NCBI RefSeq assembly: GCF_030580865.1
Contig: NZ_JAUQSY010000015.1
Location: 62,001 to 126,000 of the forward strand
Length of the DNA: 64,000 nt
DNA from: Hymenobacter aranciens
Lineage (GTDB): Bacteria; Bacteroidota; Bacteroidia; Cytophagales; Hymenobacteraceae
Direction of reading: 5' to 3'
In this document: positions 44,101 to 51,864 of the stretch, in pieces
Layout: each line of letters starts with the position of its first letter
Position numbering within the stretch: position 1 is the stretch's first letter
Made by a program: the position numbers and the translations under genes
The notes under the pieces: generated by a model
Seen by the model: only the letters and a program-made list of their open reading frames with translations
The model's database searches: none
Told to the model about the DNA's origin: nothing

Positions 44101-45226
44101 GGGCATCGGTACCACCACCACTAACGCCGCCCTGCAACTGGCCAACGTCATCGCCAGCCGCCGCATCGTGTTGTATGACGCTGCCAACAACGACCACCAG
44201 TTCTTAGGCTTCGGCATCAACAACAACACCCTGCGCTACCAGGTGGCCAACGCCGGCGACAACCACGTCTTCTTCAGCGGCAACAGTGCCACGGCCTCGA
44301 CCGAGCTGTTTCGCATCAACGGCACCGGCAGCGTGAGCATGAACGGCCTCTTTACGGCCGGTAGCCTAACCGTGCCCGGCACCACCAACCTGGGCACCAC
44401 CAGCGGCACGGTGAACCTGGGCCGCCCCGGCGGCATCACCAACATCACGGGCAACGTGGGCATCGGTACCACCGCCCCCAACGCCGCCCTGCAATTGGCC
44501 AACGTGCTGAACAACCGCCGTATCGTGTTATATGAAAACGCCAACAATGACAACCAGTACTTCGGCTTCGGCATCAACGGCAACACCCTGCGCTACCAGG
44601 TGGGCACTACCGCCGACAGCCACGTCTTCTTCAGCGGCAGCGACGCCGCCACGTCGGCGGAACTGATGCGCATCACCGGCACCGGCAACGTGGGCATTGG
44701 CGGCGGCGCCGGCCAGCGCCTGGACGTGACGGGCGGCAACATCCGCATTGCCACCGCCGGCAACGGCCTCATCTTCCCCGACGGCACCACCCAAACGACG
44801 GCAGCCACTACGGCGGGTTTCATCCAGAACCAGACGGCCACCGACCAGGCCGGCGGCTTCCGCGTGGCGGGCACCGGCACGGTGGGCGGCCTGCTCACGG
44901 CCACCGGCGGGGCCACCATCGGTGGTGCCATCACCCAGACCAGCGGTCGGGTGGTGCTGAGCACGGCGGCGGCCGTGACGGCACCCACGGCCAATGCTTC
45001 CCTCACCGTGACGGCGGCCATTCACCGCTACACCGACAACGGCAGCGCTACCAACGGCACCGTGGCTCTCAGCAACACCGGCGCGGCCGAAGGCCAGCTC
45101 GTATACATCGCCAACACCGATGCGCAGGCACTGCCCGTGAGCTACGGCTTCGGCACCGTGAGCATTCCGAACGGTACCACGGCCCGCTTCGTGTTCGTGG
45201 GCGGCGCCTGGACCCGCGAGCTCTAA
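41114..45226 (+). CDS. Giant repetitive secreted/surface protein
   Basis: 1370 residues. A signal peptide (about 1-28, ending YQAMAQ) is followed by a domain typical of Bacteroidota tail-fibre-like surface proteins (SAALDIISTTKGALLPR, FYYYVGGQWQQI). The body carries 11 VGIGT motifs, usually NVGIGTxxPxQxLDVxGN. Five long repeats of ~111 residues have the core SGLRFGGxGSGEGxASKRT. A short C-terminal beta-domain ends in WTREL. There is no Por sorting domain, endosialidase chaperone or barrel, so its anchoring is unknown. Its promoter-like element matches that of the response regulator gene. A strong intrinsic terminator follows. Confidence 0.9.
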   Translation: MNNSYPFCKRRLAVLLGLLLPGTYQAMAQTGVTIGATTAPDPSAALDIISTTKGALLPRVASAAAVANPATGLIVFQTGAPAGFYYYVGGQWQQIATAAGAAIAAGNGLSKTGNTIGLGGTALAGATEVPLNGNNLSFSGTGRVGIGTTSPLAPLDVLPAGGQNVLLAGGNVTGSELKLVRSGAAHVSLYNNTGALTIANTSSQTAPNVAGTTLMTIGGNSSGGFGNNVGIGTNAPTQALDVRGNSSVSGNNLVGGNAAVSGNSTVGGSVGIGTTAPLAPLDVLPTGGYSAQMGGGNVTGSELKLLRNGVAHVSLYNSTGALTIANTSSQNTPNVAGTALMTIGGSSSGGPGANVGIGTSTPTQRLDVTGGSIRIGTTGQGLIFPDGTTQTTAAVTSTGANFIQNTTAQQPTSNFNISGNGVAGGVLQAGTDLGVDASGTNTGSIASGLRFGGMGSGEGIASKRTAGGNVNGLDFFTNFTPRLSVSNGGNVGIGTDTPGQKLDVRGNSSVSGNANVGGNNVVGGSNVVGGNSLVTGYGQVGTDLGVDASGTNTGSIASGLRFGGIGSGEGLASKRTTGGNQAGLDFYTAFTNRLSIANSGNVGIGTDAPTQKLDVRGNISMTGNNLVGGSEVVSGNSFVTGYEQVGTDLIVDANGANNGTIVSGIRFGGGGSGEGIGSRRTAGPGQSGLSLYTGYTPRLNVVGPNVGIGTLAPSQALDVQGNTNVSGNSAVGGSIAVTGSSTVGGNSFVTGAGQIGTDLAVDANNANAGTLASGLRFGGLGSGEGLASKRTAGGNVNGLDFFTGYNNRMSITGAGNVGIGTDAPGQKLDVRGNISMSGNSLVGGSSVVSGNSSITGSEQVGTDLTVDANGANNGAIASGLRFGGSGSGEGIASKRTAGGNQSGIDFFTNYNNRLSIANNGNVGIGTATPGQKLDVTGGSIKISSVGSGLIFPDGTTQTTATSGGNFIQNGTAQQAGNFNISGNGTIGGNAFITGNVGIGTTTTNAALQLANVIASRRIVLYDAANNDHQFLGFGINNNTLRYQVANAGDNHVFFSGNSATASTELFRINGTGSVSMNGLFTAGSLTVPGTTNLGTTSGTVNLGRPGGITNITGNVGIGTTAPNAALQLANVLNNRRIVLYENANNDNQYFGFGINGNTLRYQVGTTADSHVFFSGSDAATSAELMRITGTGNVGIGGGAGQRLDVTGGNIRIATAGNGLIFPDGTTQTTAATTAGFIQNQTATDQAGGFRVAGTGTVGGLLTATGGATIGGAITQTSGRVVLSTAAAVTAPTANASLTVTAAIHRYTDNGSATNGTVALSNTGAAEGQLVYIANTDAQALPVSYGFGTVSIPNGTTARFVFVGGAWTREL

Positions 45227-45289
45227 GCCCGGCCTCGGCCCTGGCTGCTCCCTCGCCGCCCGGTGAGGTGCGGTAGTCCCCTTCCAGCA

Positions 45290-45324
45290 ACAGCCCCCGG
45301 CCCTCGTGGCCGGGGGCTTTTTGT
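45290..45324 (+). terminator. Intrinsic terminator of the giant repeat protein gene
   Basis: Perfect stem AGCCCCCGGCC/GGCCGGGGGCT with a 4-base loop followed by TTTTTGTT, 64 bases past the stop codon. Confidence 0.92.
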
Positions 45325-45396
45325 TGGACGCCGGCGTGGCGGTTGTCGTGGCTCGCGTAGTTCGGTAACAGCGTACTGCTTCCCGAATACTATCCG

Positions 45397-45640
45397 CGAT
45401 GGGCCCGGCGCGGGCAAGCAGCGGCCCAGCCACGCCACGTTTGGTCCCCTGCGCGCCCACGCCGGGCCCATCGCTGCCAGTTTTTTCCGATTTTTAGACC
45501 GCGCCGGGCCCGTCACGTAGCACGATGGGCCCGGCCGCGCCACGTTGGGCCCCCTGCGCGCCCCCGCCGGGCCCATCGCCGCCGGTTTTTCCGATTTTTT
45601 GGCCGCGCCGGGCCCGGCGCGGCCTCCGATGGGCCCCGGG
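45397..45640. repeat. Tandem palindromic CGATGGGCCCGGC element
   Basis: Two copies of a unit, each bounded by CGATGGGCCCGGC and its inverse GCCGGGCCCATCG (45397-45409/45461-45473 and 45523-45535/45566-45578). Each is followed by a T-rich CCGATTTTT stretch and a GCGCCGGGCCCG segment; a third half-copy ends near 45640. The inner parts share CGCCACGTT and CCCCTGCGCGCCC. Confidence 0.85.
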
Positions 45641-45906
45641 GAGTGGCGGCGGGGGCCACTTGCGTGCCGGCCGGGCTCCGGCGTACCGGCAGGCGCTCCG
45701 AGCGCGATGCTAGTAGCCTAAGCAGGTGGCTGTTGCCTGTTTTTGACCAGCCGCCAGCCGGCCATCCCGCTGCCGATGTGAAAAATACTGTCTGCATCAC
45801 GTGCCGGCAATAGCTCAGTTTGCAAATTTCTGTGTATTTTGGCCCCCGAAACGGCAGGTGGCCGCCTGTCAGTCGTTTACCTCTCACTTTTTTTTCTGAT
45901 ACCCGT
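45641..45906. other. Gap upstream of the 211-residue gene
   Basis: 266 bases without a credible gene. GTATTTTGG at 45834-45842 is a weak -7-like sequence; otherwise nothing recognisable was seen. Confidence 0.3.
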
Positions 45907-46542
45907 ATGAGCCGACCCTTACTTGCCGTGTTGCCGCTGTCGAGCATGCCCGTGGCGCAAAAGATTACCAAAGGCATCTACATCCTGCCGATGTACGAAG
46001 CCAGTGCCGGTAAATTCCCCAAAACATACGATTACACCCAGGCCGAGATGCAGGAGGCTCTCGACGACCTGGTGAAAGCCCACGGCGCCACCCAGGGCAA
46101 AAGCAAGGTAGCCTACGCCCAGCAGGAGGCCGCCGAAACCCGCTTCGACCAAGTATTCGGCGCCTACCGCGACTGGGCCAACCGCACCGACGTGGCCTAT
46201 AATAACAAGGTCAACATTGAGCTGCTCGGCCTCGACCCCAGCCGCGAAACCGCCAACCGGCCCAGCCTAGACGCCCCAGTGCTCCAGAAACCTACCGGCG
46301 AGCAGGAGGGCGAGCTCGACCTTGTGTGCGAACCCTTCGGCGACTTCACCGCCCTGGTATGGTTTGTGGCCTACGGGGATGAGCAGCCCGCCGACGACGA
46401 GTACCGCTTTTGCACCGGCGGCACCCGGCTGCGCCAGAAGCTCACGCTGGAGTCGGGGCGCGTGGCCTGGATTCGGGTGCTGGCCATCACCACCGCCGGC
46501 TGCACGCAGCTGAGTGCCGCTGTGAAGCGCCGGGTACTCTAA
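45907..46542 (+). CDS. Hypothetical protein in the signalling island
   Basis: 211 residues from the ATG at 45907. There is no signal peptide or membrane segment. The N-terminal two-thirds is helical and charged (TQAEMQEALDDLVKAHG); the C-terminal 70 residues look beta-rich (LVWFVAYG, VAWIRVLAITTAG), perhaps a fibronectin-III-like sandwich. I do not recognise a family. It sits between the giant repeat protein and the TPR kinase; whether it belongs to the same regulon is unknown. Confidence 0.7.
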   Translation: MSRPLLAVLPLSSMPVAQKITKGIYILPMYEASAGKFPKTYDYTQAEMQEALDDLVKAHGATQGKSKVAYAQQEAAETRFDQVFGAYRDWANRTDVAYNNKVNIELLGLDPSRETANRPSLDAPVLQKPTGEQEGELDLVCEPFGDFTALVWFVAYGDEQPADDEYRFCTGGTRLRQKLTLESGRVAWIRVLAITTAGCTQLSAAVKRRVL

Positions 46543-46656
46543 GTCAGCTGGAAAGGTACGGTTCTGTAGTGTGCGAACGCTCATCCCCTTGCCGGGTTGG
46601 GCTTTCGTGTTGTAATGTTGTAGTGCATACCTGTTTCTCTGCTGCTACTGCTCCCG

Positions 46657-48534
46657 ATGCCCCCGCTACGCTACTTGCTGCTGGTCCTGCTGGTACTACT
46701 GGCGGCGCCCACCCGCGCCCAGCAGCGCCCCGGCCCCCTTGCCCCGCCGGTTCCGGCCGTCGCCGCCCCGTCCACGCCGCTGCCCGCCACCGCCGAAGCC
46801 TTCCAGGCCGCGCTGCGCCGCCCCGACCTGCCCGATACGCTGCGCGTGCTCTACCTCAACAACCTCGCCCGCTTTGCCCAGGTAACCGACCCCACCCAGG
46901 CCCACCGCTACGTGGACCTCGCCCTCAGCCTGGCCCGCCGCGTGGGCTACCGCCAGGGCGAAGCCAACGCCCTGCTGATGCAGGGTAGCATTGCTACGGC
47001 CAGCAACGATGCCCTCACTTCCCAGACCAAGACCCTGGCGGCGCTGCGTCTGTTCCGCCACCTCGGCAACCGTGAGGGCATGGGCTCGTCGTTGCAGGCC
47101 CTGGGCACCGTGGCCGTGCTCGCCGGCGACCACGCCCGCGCCCTGCAGTACTACCAGCAGGCTGACTCCACCTTTCGGCTGCTGATGCCCCCCTGCCTGC
47201 GCTGCGAGCTCTCCGCTCGTGCCAACATGGCTAACGAGCAGCTGGCGCTGGGCCAGCGCGCCGCGGCCCTGCGCACCTTTCGGCAGGTGCTGGCCCGCAC
47301 CCAGGGCCAGAATGATGCCTTCGGCCAGGTTCGCCTGGCCGCCCTGGCCGGCATTGCCGACGAGCTGGCCCGCGCCGGCCGCCCCGATTCGGCGGTGCTG
47401 CTGCTGCACCAGGCGCTGGCCCTTGCCCGCCGCTCCAACGACCAGTATGCCGAAATAACGCTGCTCAACAGCCTCACCATGCGCTATGCCCCCACCGAAC
47501 TGGCCGACCTGCGCCAGCAAGAGTACTACGCCCGGCAGGCCGTACGGGTGGGCCGGGCCAGCCGCCAGCAACAGCCCCTGCAAGTAGCCTTGGGCAACCT
47601 GGCCGAGGTGCTGCACCGCCTGGGCCACCCCGCCGCCTACGACACCCTGCTGAGCTACCTGCTCCTGAGCCAGCACCTGCAAACCGCTGAGCGCACCAAG
47701 GCCCTGGCCGATGCCCAAACCCGCTATGACATGCAGGGGCAGCAGGCCACTATCCGCGACCTGCGTAAAGACCGCCGCCTCAGCGCCCAGCAGCGCGAGC
47801 TGGCCCACCTGCGCCAGCGCCAGGAACGCTTGGGGACCGGGGCCCTGGTCGCGCTGCTGCTGCTGCTGGGCGGTGGCACGTTCTGGCAGTATCGCCGCCA
47901 CCAGCAGCAGCAGCGCACCCAGGCCGCCATTGCTCTGCGCACCCGCCTGGCTGCCGACCTGCACGACGACGTGGGCAACCTGCTTACCCAGATAACCCTG
48001 CAAAGCGACCTGCTGCGCGAAAGCAGCACCGCCACCCCCGCCCAAACCCTGGCCCGGCTGGAGCGCCTGCGCGACACCAGCCGCCGCGCCGCCCGTCAGA
48101 TGGCCGACGTGGTGTGGGGCCTGCACGCCAGCAACGCCACCTGGCCCGAGATGCTGACCCACATGCGCGACCACGCCTACGAGGTGCTGCCCCCGGCCAA
48201 CCTGGCCATCGACTTCGGGGTGAGCCCGGAGGCCGCCGCCGCCCAGCCCGGCCAGGAAGTCAGCCAGCAGCTTTACCTTATCTATAAGGAGTGCCTGCAC
48301 AACGCCGTGAAGCACGCCCGCCACGCCACCCAGGTCACGGTGCGGCTGTGGGTAAACGCTGCGGGCCAGCTCTGCCTGGCCGTGCAGGACGATGCCCCCG
48401 GCCCCGCGCCGGTGGGTCGGGCCGGGGGCCAGGGGCTGAACAGCATGCGGCAGCGGGCCGAGGCAGTAGGAGGGAGCCTCACCGTGGCGCCGGGCACCGG
48501 GGGCTTCGGGGTGGAGGCGTGCCTGCCGGGGTAG
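46657..48534 (+). CDS. TPR-containing sensor histidine kinase (HisKA_3)
   Basis: 625 residues. A signal peptide (about 1-22) is followed by a periplasmic TPR-like helical region (about 60-345), a coiled coil, and one membrane helix at about 391-411. The HisKA_3 domain has the phospho-acceptor His436 (LAADLHDDVGNLLTQ), and the HATPase_c domain has Asn549 (KECLHNAVKHARH) and a GGQGLNSM lid. It is a NarX/LiaS-type kinase whose natural partners are LuxR-type regulators, so the regulator at 40207 is the probable target. The TPR part suggests that the signal is a protein or peptide in the periplasm. A perfect 64-bp inverted repeat follows. Confidence 0.93.
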   Translation: MPPLRYLLLVLLVLLAAPTRAQQRPGPLAPPVPAVAAPSTPLPATAEAFQAALRRPDLPDTLRVLYLNNLARFAQVTDPTQAHRYVDLALSLARRVGYRQGEANALLMQGSIATASNDALTSQTKTLAALRLFRHLGNREGMGSSLQALGTVAVLAGDHARALQYYQQADSTFRLLMPPCLRCELSARANMANEQLALGQRAAALRTFRQVLARTQGQNDAFGQVRLAALAGIADELARAGRPDSAVLLLHQALALARRSNDQYAEITLLNSLTMRYAPTELADLRQQEYYARQAVRVGRASRQQQPLQVALGNLAEVLHRLGHPAAYDTLLSYLLLSQHLQTAERTKALADAQTRYDMQGQQATIRDLRKDRRLSAQQRELAHLRQRQERLGTGALVALLLLLGGGTFWQYRRHQQQQRTQAAIALRTRLAADLHDDVGNLLTQITLQSDLLRESSTATPAQTLARLERLRDTSRRAARQMADVVWGLHASNATWPEMLTHMRDHAYEVLPPANLAIDFGVSPEAAAAQPGQEVSQQLYLIYKECLHNAVKHARHATQVTVRLWVNAAGQLCLAVQDDAPGPAPVGRAGGQGLNSMRQRAEAVGGSLTVAPGTGGFGVEACLPG

Positions 48535-48543
48535 GGAGGCGCA

Positions 48544-48704
48544 GTCCCGCGCACCCCACCCCCCGGCCCCCCGCCGCTTGATGCGCGGAATCCTTCGGGA
48601 GAGGGGGCACCGGTTATGCGCAGTATAGAATCGTCAGGCTCCCCCTCTCCCGAAGGATTCCGCGCATCAAGCGGCGGGGGGCCGGGGGGTGGGGTGCGCG
48701 GGAC
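48544..48704. repeat. Perfect 64-bp inverted repeat
   Basis: Arms 48544-48607 and 48641-48704 are exact reverse complements over 64 bases, with a 33-base loop. They begin GTCCCGCGCACCCCACC and the inner end is GGGAGAGGGGG. The stem would be extremely stable as RNA or cruciform. It starts 10 bases past the kinase stop codon. Both strands encode the same spurious peptide (PSPEGFRASSGGGPGGG), a sign of a dispersed repeat class. Confidence 0.95.
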
Positions 48705-48813
48705 CGACGGAAAAATCTTCCCCCCGCTCCATTGTTTTTTATCCCCGCCGCCGCCCGCCACCAGCATAGCACAGGCCTTTGCCCGGCCCCGCCCGCGTGT
48801 GCAATAGGCGCTT

Positions 48814-48859
48814 AACCCCGCCCTCCCGCCGCCCCCGGCCGAGGCAGCGGGGCTTTTTT
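48814..48859 (+). terminator. Terminator-like GC stem with T run
   Basis: AACCCCG pairs with the CGGGGCT preceding TTTTTT; the long GC-rich loop lowers the certainty. Upstream of the metalloprotease gene. Confidence 0.45.
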
Positions 48860-48981
48860 GGTTGGCCGCCGCCGCTTAGCTTGCACCCCTCGATGGCTCC
48901 CCGCCCGCCCGCTCCCGACGCGTGATTACCGTCGGCCCGCGCAGGCCTCCCTCCGGAGCCGCCGCTTGCCGCTACCCGCTT

Positions 48982-49013
48982 CCCCGATGGCGCCATCGGG
49001 GCCGGTTTTCTTT
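48982..49013 (+). terminator. Palindrome CCCCGATGGCGCCATCGGGG with T-rich tail
   Basis: A 20-base perfect palindrome followed by CCGGTTTTCTTTC, 56 bases before the metalloprotease start. It could be a terminator of upstream transcription or an operator-like element in the leader. Confidence 0.5.
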
Positions 49014-49056
49014 CATCATTTATTCCCACCAACCCACACCTCTCACCACAACCCTT

Positions 49057-51513
49057 ATGAAAAGTCTGTATTCCTACGGCCTGAGCGCGGCCCTGCTCCT
49101 GAGCGGGCTCGGCGCCCAGGCCCAGCAAGGCCGCCCCGTCAACCCGGTGGGGGCCGCCAGCTACCCGCTCGGCACCACCCAGGCCCTGGCCCGCCAGCTC
49201 GAAACCCAGGTGGGCGCCGCCCAGCGCAGCGCCCCCACGGTTATGCTCCGGGTGTCGCCCACCCAGGCCTTCACCGGCAAGGTTAACTACCACGATGCGC
49301 TGTCGGCCACCAGCGAGTATGTAGTGGGCGAAATCCCCGGCGTGGCCGGTTCGTCGTTCATGCTGCGCGTCGAGGGCAATACCGTGGAAGGCAACATCGT
49401 GCTGCGCCAGAGCAAGCAGGCCTGGCAGTACATGGCCGATGCCCGGGGCAACGCCTTCGTGCAGCCCGTGGCTATCGACAAAGTTATCTGCATCGGCTAC
49501 AACCGGCCCCTCGACGACCAGCCCCTGCCCATCGTGAAGGGCAGCACCGCCCAGCGCCTGGCCGTGGTATCGCTGCAGAGCTTCCCCGGCGCCCGCGGCT
49601 GCATCCTGCTCGACACCGACGGCTACGCCCTGCCCGCCGGCACCGGCTGGAACAACGGCAACGCCTACAACGCCCCCTCGGCCAACATGACCGACGCCAA
49701 CGTGCAGGCTATGTGGGAGCTGGTGAGCGAGGACTTCCGCCCCTTCAGCATGAACGTGACCACCGACGAGAACGTGTACAACTCGTACCCCCTGACCATG
49801 CGCATGCGCTGCGTCATCTCGCCCGGCAGCGGCAGCACCATCGCCTCGGGCGCGGGCGGCATCGCCTACATCGGCTCGTTCCGCTGGAACGACAACACGC
49901 CCTGCTGGGTGTTTATGAGCGACCCCAAGTCGGGCGGCGAAGCGGCCTCCCACGAAGTAGGCCACACCCTGGGCCTGGGCCACGACGGCCGCACCACCCC
50001 CAACGAAGGCTACTACACCGGCCAGGATAATAGCGGCGCTTGGGCGCCCATCATGGGCGCCGGCTACTACAAGCCCGTGACCCACTGGAGCCGCGGCGAG
50101 TACAACTTCGCCAACAATACCGAGGACGACCTGGCCATCATGGCCAGCGCCACCTACAACGTGGGCTACCGCAACGACGACCACAGCGGGGCCATCAGCG
50201 GCGCCACCGCCCTGGCCCGCAACGGCAACAACCTCGCCGGCAACGGCTTCATCGAGCGCACCGCCGACCAGGACTACTTCAGCTTCAGCACCGCCGGCGG
50301 CACGCTGAATATGAGCGTCAACACCGTGGGCCGCTACGGCAACCTCGACATCGTGGCCCGCCTCTTCAACAGCGGCGGCGGCCTCATCGGCACCTACGAC
50401 GCCGGCGGCGGCGGCAACCTCAACGTGAGCTTCAGCGCCAGCCTCGGCGCCGGCACCTACTACCTGCAGATTGACGGCACCAGCTCCGGCAACCCCGCCA
50501 CCGACGGCTACTCCGACTACGGCTCGCTGGGCACCTACAGCATCTCGGGCAATGCGCCCGCCGGGGGCGGCGGCGTGGCCACCGTGTATAAGGACTGCAA
50601 CTACACCGGTGCAGCCGTGAGCCTGCCCCTCGGCGACTACAACCTGGCCGCCCTGCAGGCCCGCGGCATTCTGAACGACGACGTGTCGTCGCTGCAGGTG
50701 AACGGCGGCTACCAGGTGGTACTCTACGAAAACGACAACTTCAGCGGCGCGTCCCTCACCGTGAGCAGCAGCAACAGCTGCCTGGTGAACAACGCCCTCG
50801 GCGCCGGCAACTGGAATGACAAAACCACCTCCCTGCGCGTGCAAACTGCCAGCGCCGCCTTTAGCCTCACCCTGCAGGCCGAAGCCGCCAGCGTCAACAA
50901 CGGCATGACCGTGGAAACCTGCACCGACGCCGGCGGCGGCCAGAACATGGGCTACATCGACCCGGGCGACTACCTCGTGTGGAACAACATCACCTTCCCC
51001 AGCACCGGCACCTACACCATTGAGTACCGCGTGGCCAGCGGCGCCAGCGGCGGCACCATCTCCGCCGACCTCAACGCCGGCGCCATCCAGTTCGGCAACA
51101 CCACCATCCCCGGCACCGGCGGCTGGCAGACCTGGACCACCGTGTCCAAAACCGCCACCATCAACGCCGGCACCTACAACTTCGGCATCTACGCCCAAAC
51201 GGGAGGATACAACCTCAACTACGTGCGCATCAGCAAAGCCGCCGGCGCCCGCGCCGCCACCTCCGGCGACGTAGCCGCCAGCGCCGAGCACATCGAGCTC
51301 TACCCCAACCCCGCCACCGACCGCCTCTACCTGCGCGCCACCCGCAGCCTCAGCAACAGCACCTACCAGGTGCTCGACGCCTGGGGCCAGACCGTGGCCC
51401 GCGGCCCCGCCAGCGCCGAAAGCCTCGACGTAGCGGCCCTGCGCAGCGGCGTCTACACCCTGCTGCTGACCGTCGACGGCCAGACCCAGGCTCCCCGGCG
51501 CTTCGTGAAATAG
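49057..51513 (+). CDS. Secreted zinc metalloprotease with crystallin-like and CBM6-like domains
   Basis: 818 residues from the ATG at 49057, where a signal peptide starts (MKSLYSYGLSAALLLSGLGA). A propeptide-like region runs to about 190. The catalytic domain has the metzincin motif HEVGHTLGLGH (His299, Glu300, His303, His309). A PPC-like beta domain (about 375-500), a beta/gamma-crystallin-like domain (about 505-600, VYKDCNYTGAAVSLPLGDY), and a CBM6-like domain (about 605-730, MGYIDPGDYLVWNNITFP) follow. A Por sorting domain covers the last 75 residues (LYPNPATDRLYLRA). It is therefore exported by the T9SS and probably digests extracellular protein in glycan-rich matter. Confidence 0.92.
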   Translation: MKSLYSYGLSAALLLSGLGAQAQQGRPVNPVGAASYPLGTTQALARQLETQVGAAQRSAPTVMLRVSPTQAFTGKVNYHDALSATSEYVVGEIPGVAGSSFMLRVEGNTVEGNIVLRQSKQAWQYMADARGNAFVQPVAIDKVICIGYNRPLDDQPLPIVKGSTAQRLAVVSLQSFPGARGCILLDTDGYALPAGTGWNNGNAYNAPSANMTDANVQAMWELVSEDFRPFSMNVTTDENVYNSYPLTMRMRCVISPGSGSTIASGAGGIAYIGSFRWNDNTPCWVFMSDPKSGGEAASHEVGHTLGLGHDGRTTPNEGYYTGQDNSGAWAPIMGAGYYKPVTHWSRGEYNFANNTEDDLAIMASATYNVGYRNDDHSGAISGATALARNGNNLAGNGFIERTADQDYFSFSTAGGTLNMSVNTVGRYGNLDIVARLFNSGGGLIGTYDAGGGGNLNVSFSASLGAGTYYLQIDGTSSGNPATDGYSDYGSLGTYSISGNAPAGGGGVATVYKDCNYTGAAVSLPLGDYNLAALQARGILNDDVSSLQVNGGYQVVLYENDNFSGASLTVSSSNSCLVNNALGAGNWNDKTTSLRVQTASAAFSLTLQAEAASVNNGMTVETCTDAGGGQNMGYIDPGDYLVWNNITFPSTGTYTIEYRVASGASGGTISADLNAGAIQFGNTTIPGTGGWQTWTTVSKTATINAGTYNFGIYAQTGGYNLNYVRISKAAGARAATSGDVAASAEHIELYPNPATDRLYLRATRSLSNSTYQVLDAWGQTVARGPASAESLDVAALRSGVYTLLLTVDGQTQAPRRFVK

Positions 51514-51537
51514 GGTAGGGGCCGGCCCGTCGGTCCT

Positions 51538-51678
51538 GCTGGCGCGCGTCTCCGACGCGTGCCGACTGGGTTCGAGTCTCCGACTCGCTGGTAGAACGAC
51601 CTGCCCAGCGCATCGTTCCGACGAACGAGCCTGAGGCTCGAACCCAGTCAGCACGCGTCGGAGAAGCGCGCGCTAGCG
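51538..51678. repeat. GCGCGCGTCTCCGACGCGTG inverted-repeat element
   Basis: Imperfect ~50-base arms at 51538-51587 and 51627-51678 share TCCGACGCGTGC, GACTGGGTTCGAG and CTCG blocks. The loop is ~39 bases and holds a further TCGTTC/GAACGA pairing. Located between the protease stop and the terminator. Confidence 0.8.
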
Positions 51679-51732
51679 GCCTGCTAAACGCCCGTCGGCG
51701 CCGACGGCACCCACCCGCGTCATACATTCTTA

Positions 51733-51775
51733 AACCCAGCGGATAGGCTCCCCGGAGCCCGCCCGCTGGGTTTTT
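51733..51775 (+). terminator. Intrinsic terminator after the metalloprotease gene
   Basis: AACCCAGCGG pairs with CCGCTGGGTT followed by TTTT, with an inner GGCTCC/GGAGCC hairpin. Confidence 0.85.
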
Positions 51776-51864
51776 GGCATCCGGCGGCTGAACTTAAGCT
51801 CAACGCTCTTGTTTATGTGGCTAGAAAAGCTTAGCTTTCGGCAGGTTAGTTTGTTTGAGCGCGT

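Noticed and set aside
45223..45977. Minus-strand open frames through the palindromic repeats, with repeated MGPA.ARRGPNVA peptides
   Set aside because: The peptide repeat simply mirrors the palindromic DNA unit; no start context or family support was seen.
48282..48807. Small frames encoding SPEGFRASSGGGPGGG on both strands
   Set aside because: They lie on the two arms of the perfect inverted repeat and are identical for that reason; not credible as genes.
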